DNA of 64,000 nucleotides from Phascolomyces articulosus (GCA_025677815.1 JAIXMP010000009.1:1178001-1242000); one strand, 5' to 3'. Counted from the first letter of the stretch, positions 49,273-61,553 are shown. The notes: generated by a model from the letters alone, not told the origin. A program made the numbers and translations.

Positions 49273-51666
49273 TTATACGTTTTCAAATTGTGGTTTTAGT
49301 TGTTCAAACCGCAAAGAACCACCTCGATGCGTGAGAACGGATTCAACATTCTCCTCATGATCGGAAAGAGCATAATTCCCATTATAATTTTCATTGAAAA
49401 GACACAGGTGCTTCAAACCCTTGAGATTTTTGACAACTCGTAATAGCATTTCTTTATCTATATCCATGACCATATCTACAAATACTGCTGGTTCCTGCTG
49501 CTGCTGTTGTTGTGACGAAGAGGAAGATTCGTCGCTATCAACACCCATTAATAACTCAGAGAAACGGAGAATGCCTTGAGGAGAATGTGCCCGTTTACCA
49601 AATACATGCAAATGTGTCACAAGAGGGCAATGTGTTGCAATTGTTTCCAATACTTGATCATTGACAACTGGACTATGTGGCTCGAGGCGTGTCAGGAACG
49701 GAAGGCCCATTTCAAAATTTCCTTGTTCCTGGCTATTGATACGGATAACGTGTAGTGCCGGGCATTGGGCAAGAAGGGATGCCAACGCTTTGCTATTTTC
49801 TTGTTGTGATTTCGAGCTATTCATGACCGTGAGGGATAAATCTAATTCCCGTAATCGATAAAGTACACCGAAAGATGATAATTTATGGAATGACAATTTA
49901 CTCTGCTGTTGTTGCATTTTTAAGTAACTGTTATCACCTCTATTGTTGCTGTGGTTATAGCTATAGCTATAGCTGCTGTTCGTGTTCCCATTTGTATGTT
50001 CAAGGGCGCAAGAAAGATAAAGCAATTCCAAAGATGCGTAACACTTTCTAAATGTATTAATAAACATGTCATGTTCAAGTATAGTATCAGGTCGATCAAT
50101 TACTAATCTTCGGAGGTCTTTTGTTCTCGTTATTGTTTGATGTTTTTCCTTTGAGTTAAACCACTTCGATGTTCGTTTTGTCAATGGTACAGTGCTGTTT
50201 ATTGTTGTTGTAACTTCTTTTTTATCAAATTCTTTCTCGCCGATATCACTCATGATGGTCAATGGCATATTTGCCCTGTCACTTAATATCACATTTTCAA
50301 GATGCGGACAATATGTTAATGCTTGATCGATAATATATCCATAATGTAATGACATGTAACTATCCAGAAAGAGATGCGCGAGATTAGGACATTGGCGAAG
50401 GATCCCGATGAGACGACCTGTATATGATTCACACAACCCACTCGCACCTGGATAAGGGCCTGATAGTTTAAGATAGGAAAGTGTTGAAAGTTGAGTTTCT
50501 GGGATAATGATTTGTTGCTTTGATGGTAAGTGAACGTAAACTTTATTGACTGTTGGTCGGTCGACATTCTGTGAAAATGAGATGTGGGTAACATTGTTTT
50601 TCTTGCTGGAGTGACAGGATGATGTTATTAGCGTACCAAACATACTTTCCGAAGGTACCCGACAATCAATAAAATGGACCTGTTTTATACCCATCCTCGA
50701 TGAACAAGTATTATTATAATTATCCGAGATGGAAAATGATTTCTGTATTGCGTATCCTAGATCAGTGGCAACGTCATGCTCCATGATGTATAAATTACTA
50801 AAGACTAAAATTATTTTGTACTGTTTGTTATTATATTATGATTGTTTATAAAATAAGGATATCTGTGCGATATTTTTTTTAGCAATTTACTTTGAATAAT
50901 AATACGAAATATTATGCTATCTCCTGTATGTACACTTACTCAATTTTTTTGTAAAAAGTCGTCCTGAATGAGCAAATAACAAAAGTATATCACATATTAA
51001 ATCAGTGGGAAGAGCCCCATTAAATTGAATCTCCTCTTGTTCAAGAGCACCATGAGGTCGTAACAAAGGATCTAATACAGATTTATAATCAATTTTTCGG
51101 ACCAAATAAGGTACCCTTGGAGGCATATTGCGCGAAGCTCGGTACCAAAACTCGGGCCAATCCAGTACAAAATGGCACCATGCTTGGGATACACTCGAAC
51201 ATTGTAATAAATCTGCGAACTGAAGCTGTTCTAATATCAAGCACACTAGATCGTACGGCAGTAATGGGTCAACAAGAAAATCTATTTTTTTGCCATCCTC
51301 GATCTGTTTCTGTTGCAATAAAGTATTAGATAATTTTCTCTCTTCCTTTTGTAATAATGCATACTGTTCCGGATTGTTTTCAAGCAAAACAGATTGTAAG
51401 CCTTGTTTATAAATCTGGAAAGCGAAATCAAGACGGTTCTCTTCTTGCAGGAGCTTTCCGGCGGCAAGATAGCCATCTGCTGAGGTGGGTGATTTATGAA
51501 TTTGTTTTTCAGCTTCTTCAAGTAATAATCGTCGTTGACGTTGGTATTTTTGTCGATCATCTTCATTAGTAGTCTGTTGTAAACTTGTTGATGCTGAACA
51601 GCTATTTGGATGTTCAAAAGAAGACTTCAGTACAGAACGGACTGTGGTATATACGTTTTGAAACAT
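49273..51666 (-). CDS. Intact TPR/F-box/LRR protein
   Basis: Predicted SCF adaptor of 752 residues. Exon 1 (51666-50940) carries a TPR-like hairpin at about 62-93 (SADGYLAAGKLLQEE, AFQIYKQGLQSV). The F-box is at 135-178 (LLPYDLVCLILEQLQFADLL, CSSVSQAWCHFVLDWPEFW). The phase-1 GTAAGT donor joins exon 2 at 50804 after the second of two nearby AGs gives a frame mismatch. LRR segments include IKQVHFIDCRVPSESMF, LSYLKLSGPYPG, CPNLAHLFLDSYMSL, CPHLENVILSDRANMPLTI, ASLELLYLSC, CPALHVIRINS and CPLVTHLHVFG. A variable insert follows ANMPLTIMS, and another polyQ insert lies near 49500. It ends RGGSLRFEQLKPQFENV. It lies in tandem, same strand, with the next F-box gene, 171 bases apart. Confidence 0.87.
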
Positions 51667-51837
51667 TGTCTCACTAAAAAAAAAAGTGGGGAAAAAAGGA
51701 TATGGAAGAGAAAGAATAAAATGCCTCACTTTCTGATTTAAATATGGTAATGAGGCTGTGATAATTTTTCCTGAATTTCTATATAAGAATATATATATAT
51801 ACATGGCCAAGAAACAGCCAATAAAATTTTTATTTTT

Positions 51838-54010
51838 TCAAGAACGTTTGGTTAAGCACTCTCCCCATTTCCCATTAATTTTATAACAACCTTTCACATT
51901 CACTTGCTTGAGTTGCCCACTTGTAGTTTTATCCAATAAATCATCTATGGCTGCAATGGTCACATTATCAATGTGCTGTAACTCGACTGTAACCAGATTA
52001 CTACAATCACAAAGTGCCGTCAAGGTAGAATCAAGCACCATACGCATTCCGAAAAATTTTATATCTGTCAGCTGGGCTCCGATTTTTTGTATAAGATTGT
52101 TAATCCCTTCAGTTGACACCTCAATGGTGGATAGCATCCCAAATGAAATGTTGCAAAGTGTCTTGATATCACCCAAAGCATACAGTATTTGATCATTTAC
52201 GCTCGGAATATCCTGAAGCGTAATTTTTTGCAAGGAAGGCAATCCGGCTACGGAGCGTTTAGCAAATATTTCAATCAATTGATGGAAATTGGATCGCTCT
52301 TCTTCCCCCATGTTAATACTATGAGTACCCATTAAATTCAGGCAAGTGACGGATGGAATTTGCTCGATGTTTCCAAGAAGAGTTCCAAAATCGACTAGAT
52401 TGAATACGTTTAATGTCTTGATTGTTGTAACATTGTGGAGCATTCCAAGTACGAGTTTTGGTGCATTTGGTGAATCATGATAATTCAGCGATTCCAAGTT
52501 CCAGAGTTTAAAATTCGGAAAATCAGTTTTTATTCTTTCGACTTGTTGCTCATCTGATATTTCCTTTTCATCCAATATTCCCATATAAAGTGTTTTCAAT
52601 GTTGCTCGATATTTATATATGAACGACAGAGCCGGGATAATTGGTATAGCTCCTCTTATATTATATATAATTAATATCTGTATTCCCGAGATACCATCAC
52701 CATCATAGTGATTATCTGTCGATAGATCTCGTGTTAAAGTGGGGTCATTATGGTCGCTTGGGTTAAGGACTAAAATCTTCAAACTTGGTGCGTACTTGCT
52801 GATAGAATTGAGAATAGATGCGTGGCATCCTTTTATAACGAGTCGATTAAGATTTGGACATTGCAGTAAAATACCATCCATGTCATGCCCATTGATGATG
52901 TACCCTTTTATTGTTAATGTTAAACTGCGGAGTGAATGATGCTTATTCGGATTTGAAAAATCACCAATAATTGTTTCGAACATCCTCAATGAATTTGGCA
53001 TGCAACTATAGGAAAGATCGGTTACGTTGCTACACGCCAACAAAACCTGAGTCAACGTCGCTGAATCATTGGTATGCCCCATCTCAAGGTCAAGGCGACG
53101 TAAGGTGTATCTTGTTTGATAAAATGCATTGGATAGTAAGTTAATATTCGATTTCAATACCCCTCCTGTTGGTATACCTAAATAATATTGAAATCAATAT
53201 ATCGGTTAAATTTGTATTTTCTTCTCTTGTCCAAATATTCTTAATACCTTTTATTTTTAGAAAATGTATATTTCTAAAGTGCCCATTCGCCATATGCTTC
53301 AGATAAATGTTGCAAAGATCAAGGTACGGTGTGTCGATTGTCAGTGTTTCAGTAAAGTGAGCAATGTAAGGTGCTACCTTGGACAAAGTCTCCATGTTTT
53401 GGAATCCCCACAATCTCGTAGAAAAATCCACCCATGTTGATGGATGAATGCCTTCAAATATACGTTGTCGCCAGATACTGGATACTAGTACACACGATGC
53501 CTTATCATCCATTGATAGTAATGAGACAATGCTATATACACATTCTGCTGGAAGCTGTAAAAAGAAATCAACACATCTACTATTCAACTTGTAGGCTTCT
53601 TTTATACATGTTTTTAATTTTTGGGTTTCCTTTCGGGCAACTGGATGGTCTTCACCCCATGTTGACTGGATACTTTGTACGCCTTTATTGTACATTTTGA
53701 TAGCTCGCTGTTGTTGGCCGTATGTAGAAAATATGTTGCCTTGCCTAATGTATCCAGCTGCTAATTGAGGTCCATTTTGAATCATCTTTTGAGCATCAGC
53801 TCGAGCTGCCTTTGGTTGACATTGTAACAAATAAATAGGTGAGCGAATGTCAAAGAGAACGAGTAGTTGAGATTGAAGGTGATCAATGGCAAGAGTAACG
53901 TCATGAATGGCTTGTTGGTATGCACCGCTTTTAATGATGGCATTGAGTTGATGAATATATTGTCCAAATAGCTGCTGATCAAAAAATGGAATAGAGTGTA
54001 GAGGTTCCAT
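51838..54010 (-). CDS. Intact TPR/F-box/LRR protein of a second subfamily
   Basis: Predicted SCF adaptor of 700 residues. Exon 1 is 54010-53248 and exon 2 is 53177-51838, joined in phase 1 across a 70-base intron. The N-terminus has two to three TPR-like repeats (about 14-117): QLNAIIKSGAYQQAIHDVTL, VYLLQ-like SPIYLLQCQPKAARADA, and AAGYIRQGNIFSTYGQQQRA. The F-box is at 151-195 (LQLPAECVYSIVSLLSMDD, CVLVSSIWRQRIF). The LRR part is regular: YTLRRLDLEMGH, LACSNVTDLSYSC, CPNLNRLVIKGCHA and APSLKILVLNPSD, ending in LKQVNVKGCYKINGKWGECL. It lacks the hypervariable insert of the other genes. A decayed duplicate lies immediately upstream at 54290-56369. Confidence 0.87.
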
Positions 54011-54288
54011 GGTCCAGGTGTGATTTTTAACTGTGAAAAAGTGAGGTACAATGGAAAGGTTTCCAGGGGAGATAAAGGTACCTATAAAGTTTTAGTCACA
54101 CAGACTGAAACAATGGGTTACTTTTACAATTAGCCTTATTACGAAACATAGGAAATTTTGTTAGAGATACTATATAAAGTAATAATAAATACTCATTCAT
54201 CTGTATTTTATTCATATATCCATAGTATAATCTCTGGAACTAATGTTTCGATAATTTTTTACCCTCACTAGTTTCAATTTGTCACTTT

Positions 54289-56369
54289 TCTTATTACCAA
54301 TGAGAAAATCCAGATCTTTGTTTCGTCATATGTCCTATTCCATCGAACTCGATCGCTCTTACACTGTTACAATTACAAAGTATTGTCAAGGTAGAGTCTC
54401 TCATCGTACCCATGTTCATAAACTTTATATACTTCAACCAGGATTCCATATTTTGGATAAGATGATTAACACCTGCAGCGGACACACCGTCCCAATTTCT
54501 CAATGAAAAGCTGTAAAGTGTATTAACGTTGCTTAAAGCTTGGAGAATTACATTATTGACAGCTGAAAATTTTCGTATTGTAATATCTTGTAACGATGGT
54601 ATTCCATCTTTGGAACGTCTGACAAACATTTCAATCAATTGCCGAAGATAATCTTGTTCCACCCCTTGACGAAAGCATGTAAGGGAAGTCTTTCGATACT
54701 TTTGATTATGGACTTTGCTGATAATGCTTTCAATGATGATGACAGCGACGATGATGAAGATGATTTGCCGTTGTTGGAATTTAATTCTGTTGTCCCAAGT
54801 AAAAGCTCCTGTATCCTTGGCAAACAATGAAAACTCAACAACAGCAAATTCTGCAATCTAAAGTCAGGATATGCAATGTTTACTCTTTGGTTTTCTGATT
54901 CTAGCTGAAAGTGGTGACATCTCCAATGAATGCTTTTCAATGTCGATCGATTCTTGTATATCAATGGTAGAAGTTGCATGGCTGGCATAGAATGATGATC
55001 ATTATATGCCATCAAAGTATGCAATCTAGGAGTGTCATTATCGGAATTGATTGATAGTTCTGGTATAGTTGGGGATTTTTGTTTATCTGCATTAAGCACA
55101 AAAACCTCCAATCTTGGTGCATATTCTTTAACTGAATCAAGCATGGATAAATCACCTCGATATATAGCAAATCGACACAGACTTTGGCATCGTTGTAATG
55201 CCGGTTCATAAAAATCCCTTGAATATAACGGTTCGCTCTTATTGTCAATTCGTGGAGTGAATAATGTTGACCTAATGCTGAGAGATTACTAAGGGATCGA
55301 GGGGTTCCAACGGGTTTTATAACAGAGTTATATGTAAGGTTACATACGCTGCTGCATGCCAATAGTACTTCAGCCAAAGTCACTATACTGGTGTAATATC
55401 CCATATCTAGATCCAGACGACGTAGAGTGTTTATTGCTTGATAAAATGCATTTGATAACATACTACTATTATTCTTTATTGGTACTACTGCTATAGCTAA
55501 AATATCGATATCGATAACATGTTAATTTTACATACTTTTCTTTAGTTTAAAGATGAAAATAAACCAATTCACCCTTTCAATAGCACAGAAAAATACCTTT
55601 TGTTTTTAGGAAATGGATCTTTTTAAAGTGACCACCCACCATATGCTCAAGATAAGTATCACAAATATTATCAATCGTTGTATCTATTGTTAATGTTTCA
55701 GTTTGATGGGCGAAATACTAGGGCGCTGCCTAGGCCAAAATCATCCTGCTTTCTCTTCCACATTATTAGACAGAGAAATTATTCCATGTGGATATGTCAA
55801 TACATTCAAATATACGCTATCCCAGATGTTATTAACAAGTATACATATATCTTTTTTTTACTCTCTTCGTAGTAATGAGGTGACGATATATACACATTCT
55901 ATTGACAGTCTTGAAAGAAAATCGACACGTCTATACTCCAACTCGCTTGCTTCTATTGCACATGCTTTTAATTTTAAAATTTCTTTTATTTTCACTAGAT
56001 TGTCAATTTCCACTGATTGAATAATCCACACGCCTTCGTCATATATATCAATTGCTTACCGCTGCTGACCATACATGGAGAATACACCGTCTTGTCAAAT
56101 ATATACCATTGATGAAACTAGTACATCTCGCATGATTTTTGTGCATCGGACTTTGCTTCTTTTGGTTGCCATTGTAAAGGATAAACTTGTGCGCGAATGT
56201 CCAAAAGAACAAGCAGTTGAGATTGAAGAATTTGATCAATGGCGATGGTGGCATCTCGAATGGTTTGTTGGTACGCGCGAATTTGAATGTTGGCATTAAG
56301 TTTATGAATATACTGTTCAAATAGTTCTTGATCAATAAATGGAACGGATGGTCAGTTTGCTGTTTCCAT
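54289..56369 (-). pseudogene. Decayed tandem copy of the neighbouring TPR/F-box/LRR gene
   Basis: This is colinear with the intact gene at 51838-54010. The start ATG at 56367-56369 is followed by a TGA at codon 6. Recognisable pieces then appear in changing frames: EQYIHKLNANIQIRAYQQTI, QSQLLVLLDIRAQVYPLQ, SMYGQQR followed by a stop, and RRVDFLSRLSIECVYIVTSL. The intron and second exon remain visible, with LSNAFYQAINTLRRLDLDMG near 55450 and ACSSVCNLTYNS. Longer open pieces at 54635-55144 and 54294-54827 include YAPRLEVFVLNADKQ and RQLIEMFVRRSKDGIPSLQD. Much of the F-box itself (near 55720-55870) is scrambled. Many stops and indels show this is old compared with the pseudogene at 23600-25735. 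Confidence 0.85.
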
Positions 56370-57193
56370 GTTTTTGTGCATATGTGTGAAAGAAAAGATG
56401 GTAAAATCTAAGTCATAAATGGCTGTATTTATCGTTCAAAGTTAACTTAGTAAAAGATGGTGTCAAATATTCCCACCTCCAGTCTTAAGCGCAATCTATC
56501 TACCCACCAAATAAATTGTATATGTATTTGGAATAGTGTGCCATCCAATTTATTAGTCGCTTGATCCTAAAAAGAAAAAAAAAATAAGAGTAGAAAAAAA
56601 CAGATTGCAAATGATTCTTCGTAACATGTTCTTTTTGTGATGATTTTATTATTGAACTAAAAATGTTTGTACGTAAATGTAAGCAAATTGCAACCAGAGA
56701 AAAAAGTTAAGAGTGCAATACATTTTACAACATCCTATTACTATATATATAGTACGTATTTTTCTCCTTTCGATACTTTTATTATAAGGTAGTAACAAAA
56801 GATATTTCCAGATTTGAATGGAATTTCAGAAAGGTTCGTTTAAAATACATCGAAGGCTAGTACCTGAGTCTCAGAAAAAAAAAGGTTCAAATATATATTC
56901 TAAAAAAAATGTTGCACGATCGAGAGCCAAAAAATTGATGATATCCAGTGATGAACGATATATCGTAGATAATGTAGCTATGGTGAATCATGAACATAGA
57001 AAATTTGCGGGACGTCAGGATGGTATATAAAATATATTTGGTATGCTTATATATACAAATAACTTCAAATATTATATTTGTGTGATGGTCAGTAAATGAA
57101 GATATTTATCATTTTTTATACAGTATTTTATCATTGAAATAAAATTGCAATATGAACTGATTTCCATCATTAAATGTCAATTTTTTATCCATA
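56370..57193. other. Intergenic, no confident gene
   Basis: About 820 bases of AT-rich spacer. A plus-strand frame at 56818-57030 is open for 70 codons, with a basic composition (KKKGSNIYSKKNVARSRAKK) and a plausible ending, HEHRKFAGRQDGI. It has no recognised family, so I do not call it a gene. Confidence 0.4.
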
Positions 57194-59067
57194 TTATTCA
57201 ATAATAAATTCTCTTGCCTCATCATGATTATTCTTCTCAAACAAAGTGTTCAATATTTCATGTGGGTCACGGGTAGGTACGTCATCTCTGCCAATGGAAT
57301 GGTTCCATCTTGTTACAGCATATTCCCTGTTTTCTTGTAAATTACTAACTAGATAAATTCCAATAGCTTTATATTGACCGTCCGTATTGGGTGATGCTCG
57401 AAAGACAGGAAGATAAAATATATGAGAATACCGATCAATAGTTCGTATGAGTGTAGGTCCACCGAGATGACTGTATTCATCCACATCCTCATGGATGGAC
57501 ATGTGGGAATCGCATAAGATGGGTAATACGAAACATTCGTCACAATCTTCAGTTAATGAAAGAGGGCGAGGTCGAGTATGTGGATCATCAGGATGACGTT
57601 GATAATAATGTGTTGCAAAAAATCCAGAAAAGGTTTTCATACTCACAAACCAATACATGAGACATGCGTTTTTATTTCTTGTATTCATTTCGCATGGTCA
57701 ATTTCCCACAGCTGCGGCGGTGATGAATTGATGGTAGAGTTGGTCTTCTTCTTGTTCATCAGCAGTTCCTGTTGAGGTGGAGGACAGTGTTGATGAAAAG
57801 CAACCGTATTTGTATTGTGTGATGGGGATCTTCCAAAAATGTTTGGATGTCATATGGATCTTTATATCTGTATTATTAATACAATGAGGCGGATGTGACA
57901 ACTGATGTGTGATTTTTATACGATTGGGTATATGAATACCGTCTACTCCTGCCCATGAAGGCATGTTGAAATCTTGCATGATGTTTTTTCGATGTATATC
58001 ATAACCTCCTTTCCCATTGGGTAATAGATTAGATTTAAAACATAAGCTAGAAAGATCGCTTAATGCAAGGTACCGGTAAAAACTGTTGACTATCAATTGA
58101 AAAATTGAATCATAATTCAATTCCATATGATCAAAAACGCTTGGAAATGTGTTGGCTAATGCAAATATCATATCATGTGGTTTTGTGCTAGTACGGAAAT
58201 GGGCTTGAATCAGAGCTTCGTTCACACTCCCTCCATGCATTCTCATCTCCTCCTTATTTTTCCGCGATTGACAAAGTCAAGTAATGAGTTGGATAAAATA
58301 TCAACCGTAGTAGGGATTGTATCCGTATGAAGACTGTGTTGCCATAGTTTAGTATCTGTTCCAACCACCAGGATTCGTTTTGAAGTCATGATTTCTTCCA
58401 AGGTCCAGCTAGGTTTCCACCATCTTGATTGTACCATATCAGCCAATGCTTTCTGTCTAGTAGCCGTAACCAAATTTAACGCCATCTTTTCAAAATCGGC
58501 TGAATCATAAACGTGGATTTCAGGCACGAACGCCAATGTATATCGCGCATTCCCATATATAAGATGTATTTGTTTGAGTTCGGCATGTTTGGCTTGTTTA
58601 CTGGATTGATCGATACATATTTTATCGTACCAGATATAATCAATCTGATAATCTTGACACACTTGTTGTGCCAGTTGTTCATAAGTGACGTACCATTTGT
58701 TCACTTTTGTATGGGGTCGAAAAAAATGTCTGAATCTGTGTCGTTCTACGATACGTTCGATAATAAAATGATGACCCTCATCCAAAAGATAATATTCTTG
58801 TTTGTCTTGGTCTTTTCGTACTACCTCTCTGGACTGTTTCCAGCAGTAGGATAATGTATGGTAGCCATTGATTGCCTCAGTACCGGGTACTTTTTTCCAA
58901 TCGGATACTCGAATGATCCATATTGGGCGATATGCGCCACCAGTGGCATCCAGTTGATGCGTTGTACTATCTTGAATATAGGTCGATATTTGGTTCCGAC
59001 AATAGGTGATATACTTATTTTTCTTTTTTTTTTTTTTATTAACAAACCTTTGGTTTTCAATAGTCAA
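57194..59067 (-). pseudogene. HET-domain (heterokaryon incompatibility) gene with one frameshift and one stop
   Basis: HET-domain proteins trigger cell death when genetically different hyphae fuse in other fungi. The first frame (59067-58243) carries the HET signatures YHTLSYCW, IDYIWYDKICIDQSS, KHAELKQIHLIYGNARYTLA and SRWWKPSWTLEEIMTSKRIL. It ends right after LLDFVNRGKIRRR. The expected continuation GGSVNEALIQAHFRTSTKPH and DMIFALANTFPSVFDHMELN is in a second frame starting near 58265, so a one-base shift occurs at about 58243-58265. This second frame ends in a single TGA at 57698-57700 and remains open in the same frame from MNTRNKNACLMYWF to the TAA at 57194. No intron fits either break. 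The start is uncertain because of a lysine run (A-rich) near 59030. It could be a recent pseudogene, or the bases may be wrong. Confidence 0.75.
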
Positions 59068-59169
59068 TCTTTATAAAGCTCATCATATATAAACATGGTT
59101 ACAAATGGATATATACATAGAGCTGCAATCAAAATGACAGTAATAAAATATATATCCTAGAGAAAGAAA

Positions 59170-59400
59170 TCAATTACGGAAAAAGAGATATTTCAGTTTC
59201 TGGAAATTCATGGCAAGAAAATACTTTTTAGCATTTTTTTTTATGTTGATCATTGCTAACCTGTCGTAGGACAATGCTGTTACACCGCATTTGTCCACTA
59301 ACTTTAAAAGAAATGGTTTTTCTAGCTTTGGATGAGCAGATGATGAATCAACAAAAGATTGGAGCAAATCATTCACACCATCTTTTGATCTGAAATCGCA
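59170..59400 (-). CDS. Unassigned open frame, possible short gene or orphan exon
   Basis: A minus-strand frame runs from an AG acceptor-like site (GATTTCAG) near 59390 to the TGA at 59170. It reads SKDGVNDLLQSFVDSSSAHP and LEKPFLLKLVDKCGVTALSY, with good protein-like composition and varied codons. No upstream exon with a start is evident between it and the CK2 gene, and its end lies 100 bases before the HET frame. It could be a terminal exon of a small gene or a displaced remnant. The family is not recognised. Confidence 0.35.
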   Translation of the reverse strand, partial: CDFRSKDGVNDLLQSFVDSSSAHPKLEKPFLLKLVDKCGVTALSYDRLAMINIKKNAKKYFLAMNFQKLKYLFFRN

Positions 59401-59774
59401 GTTTTTGTTTTAAAAAAGATAACTTTTGCTTATGTGTAAAAAAAATGTATTGAGAGAGTGTGTTTGTAACGTAAGAAGAGAAATGTAAGGGTTTTTAAGG
59501 AGGAAGGAGGATGTGGTGTGTAGGTTCATTTTTTTTTTGTAATGAGTTGATTGATTGATGTTGTAGTAGTAGTTGTAAAAAATATGAGTTGGATGGGGGT
59601 TGAAGTGAAAATGCAGTGCAGATATTCTTTTAATTAATATGAATCAGATGAAGAAGAAAAGAATAGTTACAAAAAAATAAATGGATGTCTTTTTATCAAT
59701 ATATTTATAGTTAAACAAAATCCTTTTTTTTTCTTTTGTACGTGTTTTCTCTGTCTCATAATTTTATTTTATCT

Positions 59775-61553
59775 TCATGCTTGTTGACTTTGGCCATGAC
59801 CTTCCTTTTCCTTTACAATATCTATATAAAAGAGTTTATGTTTTTGGTAAGATGCTGTGTGGCGAAAAGTGGATGGCATACAAATTAGTATGAATATTTA
59901 CCAAAGTAAGCGTGATTTTGGGCTTCCTGCGCCGTCAGTCGTTCTTGATGATCATAACGAAGCAAATGATCCAAAAAGTCAATAGCTTCATCAGATACAA
60001 AACGATGATTTTCATTGGTGATAAATTTCGACCATTGTTTACGTGGATATCTAAACATAAATATATACAATGAGTATGTATGCATTACGTATGAATGATT
60101 TCCTAATTATTGAACCACTATCACTATCCAGCTATTGATTTTACCTTCCAAGAATATCATGGTATTGTTGATCCAACTCAATATCGTATTTGTCTAAATA
60201 AACAAACAATTCATCTGTACCAAGGACTCGAGCAATCTTGACTAATTGATCATAATTGTCATGGCCATGGAAAAAGGGCTCTTTACGGAAAATCTAAATG
60301 ATATGAAAATATTACTTTTTTAATATCACCCTTCTATTTTTTTATTTTTTTTTATTTTTGCATCATCCTGCTGCTGAATTGAGAAATAAGAGTCTCACGT
60401 ACCATACTAGCAAACATGCATCCATAGCTCCACATATCCAAACTATAATCATAATCTTGGAAATCTACCAACAATTCGGGTCCTTTAAAGTATCGTGATG
60501 CAACTCGAACATTGTATTCTGTACCAGGATGATAGAATTCAGCTAAACCCCAATCGATCAATCGCAACTGTAATAATTCCGCCAAGTATCATACAATGAG
60601 TAAAATGAACATCAAATTCCTCCCTATATTTATTTTACCTCACGCTTTTGATGATCAATCATAACATTATGAGGCTTGACATCACGATGCATGATTCCTC
60701 TTGAATGACAGAAATCCAAAGCCTATATATATGGTGTGTTAATTGAGATATTTTTCCCTGAGGAGTCCCCTATTATTATGCAAAATAACGATAATGACCA
60801 CCCCGCTGTCGCCATCAACGCATACACATATATCCTTCCCTCTCCTATCTCGCGTTATTTTTTTTATTAATCCATAAGACGCGTTTGGTGAATCAAATAA
60901 AAAGATAAGATAGGATCAAGATGCTCCCCAACAACTTGCCTTTAACAATTCAAACATATAATAACGAATATCATAATCCGTAAATGTTGGATAAAGTACT
61001 TTGAAATCAATATTGTTGACATATTCAGAAATCAATGCTGGTGTCTTTGACTATAAATATAAAAATAAGAATATGTGTCAATCGACTGTTGTCGTACAGT
61101 TATATAAAAAAAAAACTACTATCTAAGATAAGGATACATTACTTGAGGGTCTCTGACAACGTCAAGTAAACCAAGTACATTGGGGCCACCTGCCAAATTT
61201 TGCAAAATCTTGATTTCACGTTTAATCTTCTTCTTTTTCACTGGTTTCAAGACTTTGATGACACATTTTTCACCATTGGTAATATTGACACCTTCAAATA
61301 CTTCAGAGTATTTGCCACGTCCCACTTTACGGATGATTTCATAATTATCTTGTAATCTATTTATATATATATATATATTTATCTGTTAATTATTATTCCA
61401 TAATCATGCAGATTCAATGATTTTATACTATTTTTTTATTTACCCCCATTGGACTTGTAAATTATCATAATCCCAATAGGTTTTGGGCATCTTTGAATTT
61501 ACATCGGGGTAAACTCTTGCTATACTTGGATAGCGTAAACTGTTCGATGCCAT
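59775..61553 (-). CDS. CKA1: Casein kinase 2 catalytic subunit alpha, multi-exon
   Basis: CK2 is a constitutively active acidophilic Ser/Thr kinase. The start ATG at 61551-61553 opens [20 protein letters not shown], the typical CK2-alpha N-terminus. Motifs follow in order over about seven exons: [12 protein letters not shown] (glycine loop with the CK2-type GxGxxS), [19 protein letters not shown] (catalytic Lys and the basic substrate cluster), [20 protein letters not shown] (HRD), [20 protein letters not shown] (DWG in place of DFG, a CK2 hallmark) and [21 protein letters not shown]-terminal parts include [20 protein letters not shown] and [18 protein letters not shown]. The last exon reads [15 protein letters not shown] and ends at the TGA at 59775-59777. 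The length and all key residues are intact. The gene symbol follows yeast usage. Confidence 0.95.

Noticed and set aside
58243..58265. An intron joining the two HET frames
   Set aside because: The frames abut within about 20 bases, with no donor and acceptor at a workable distance.
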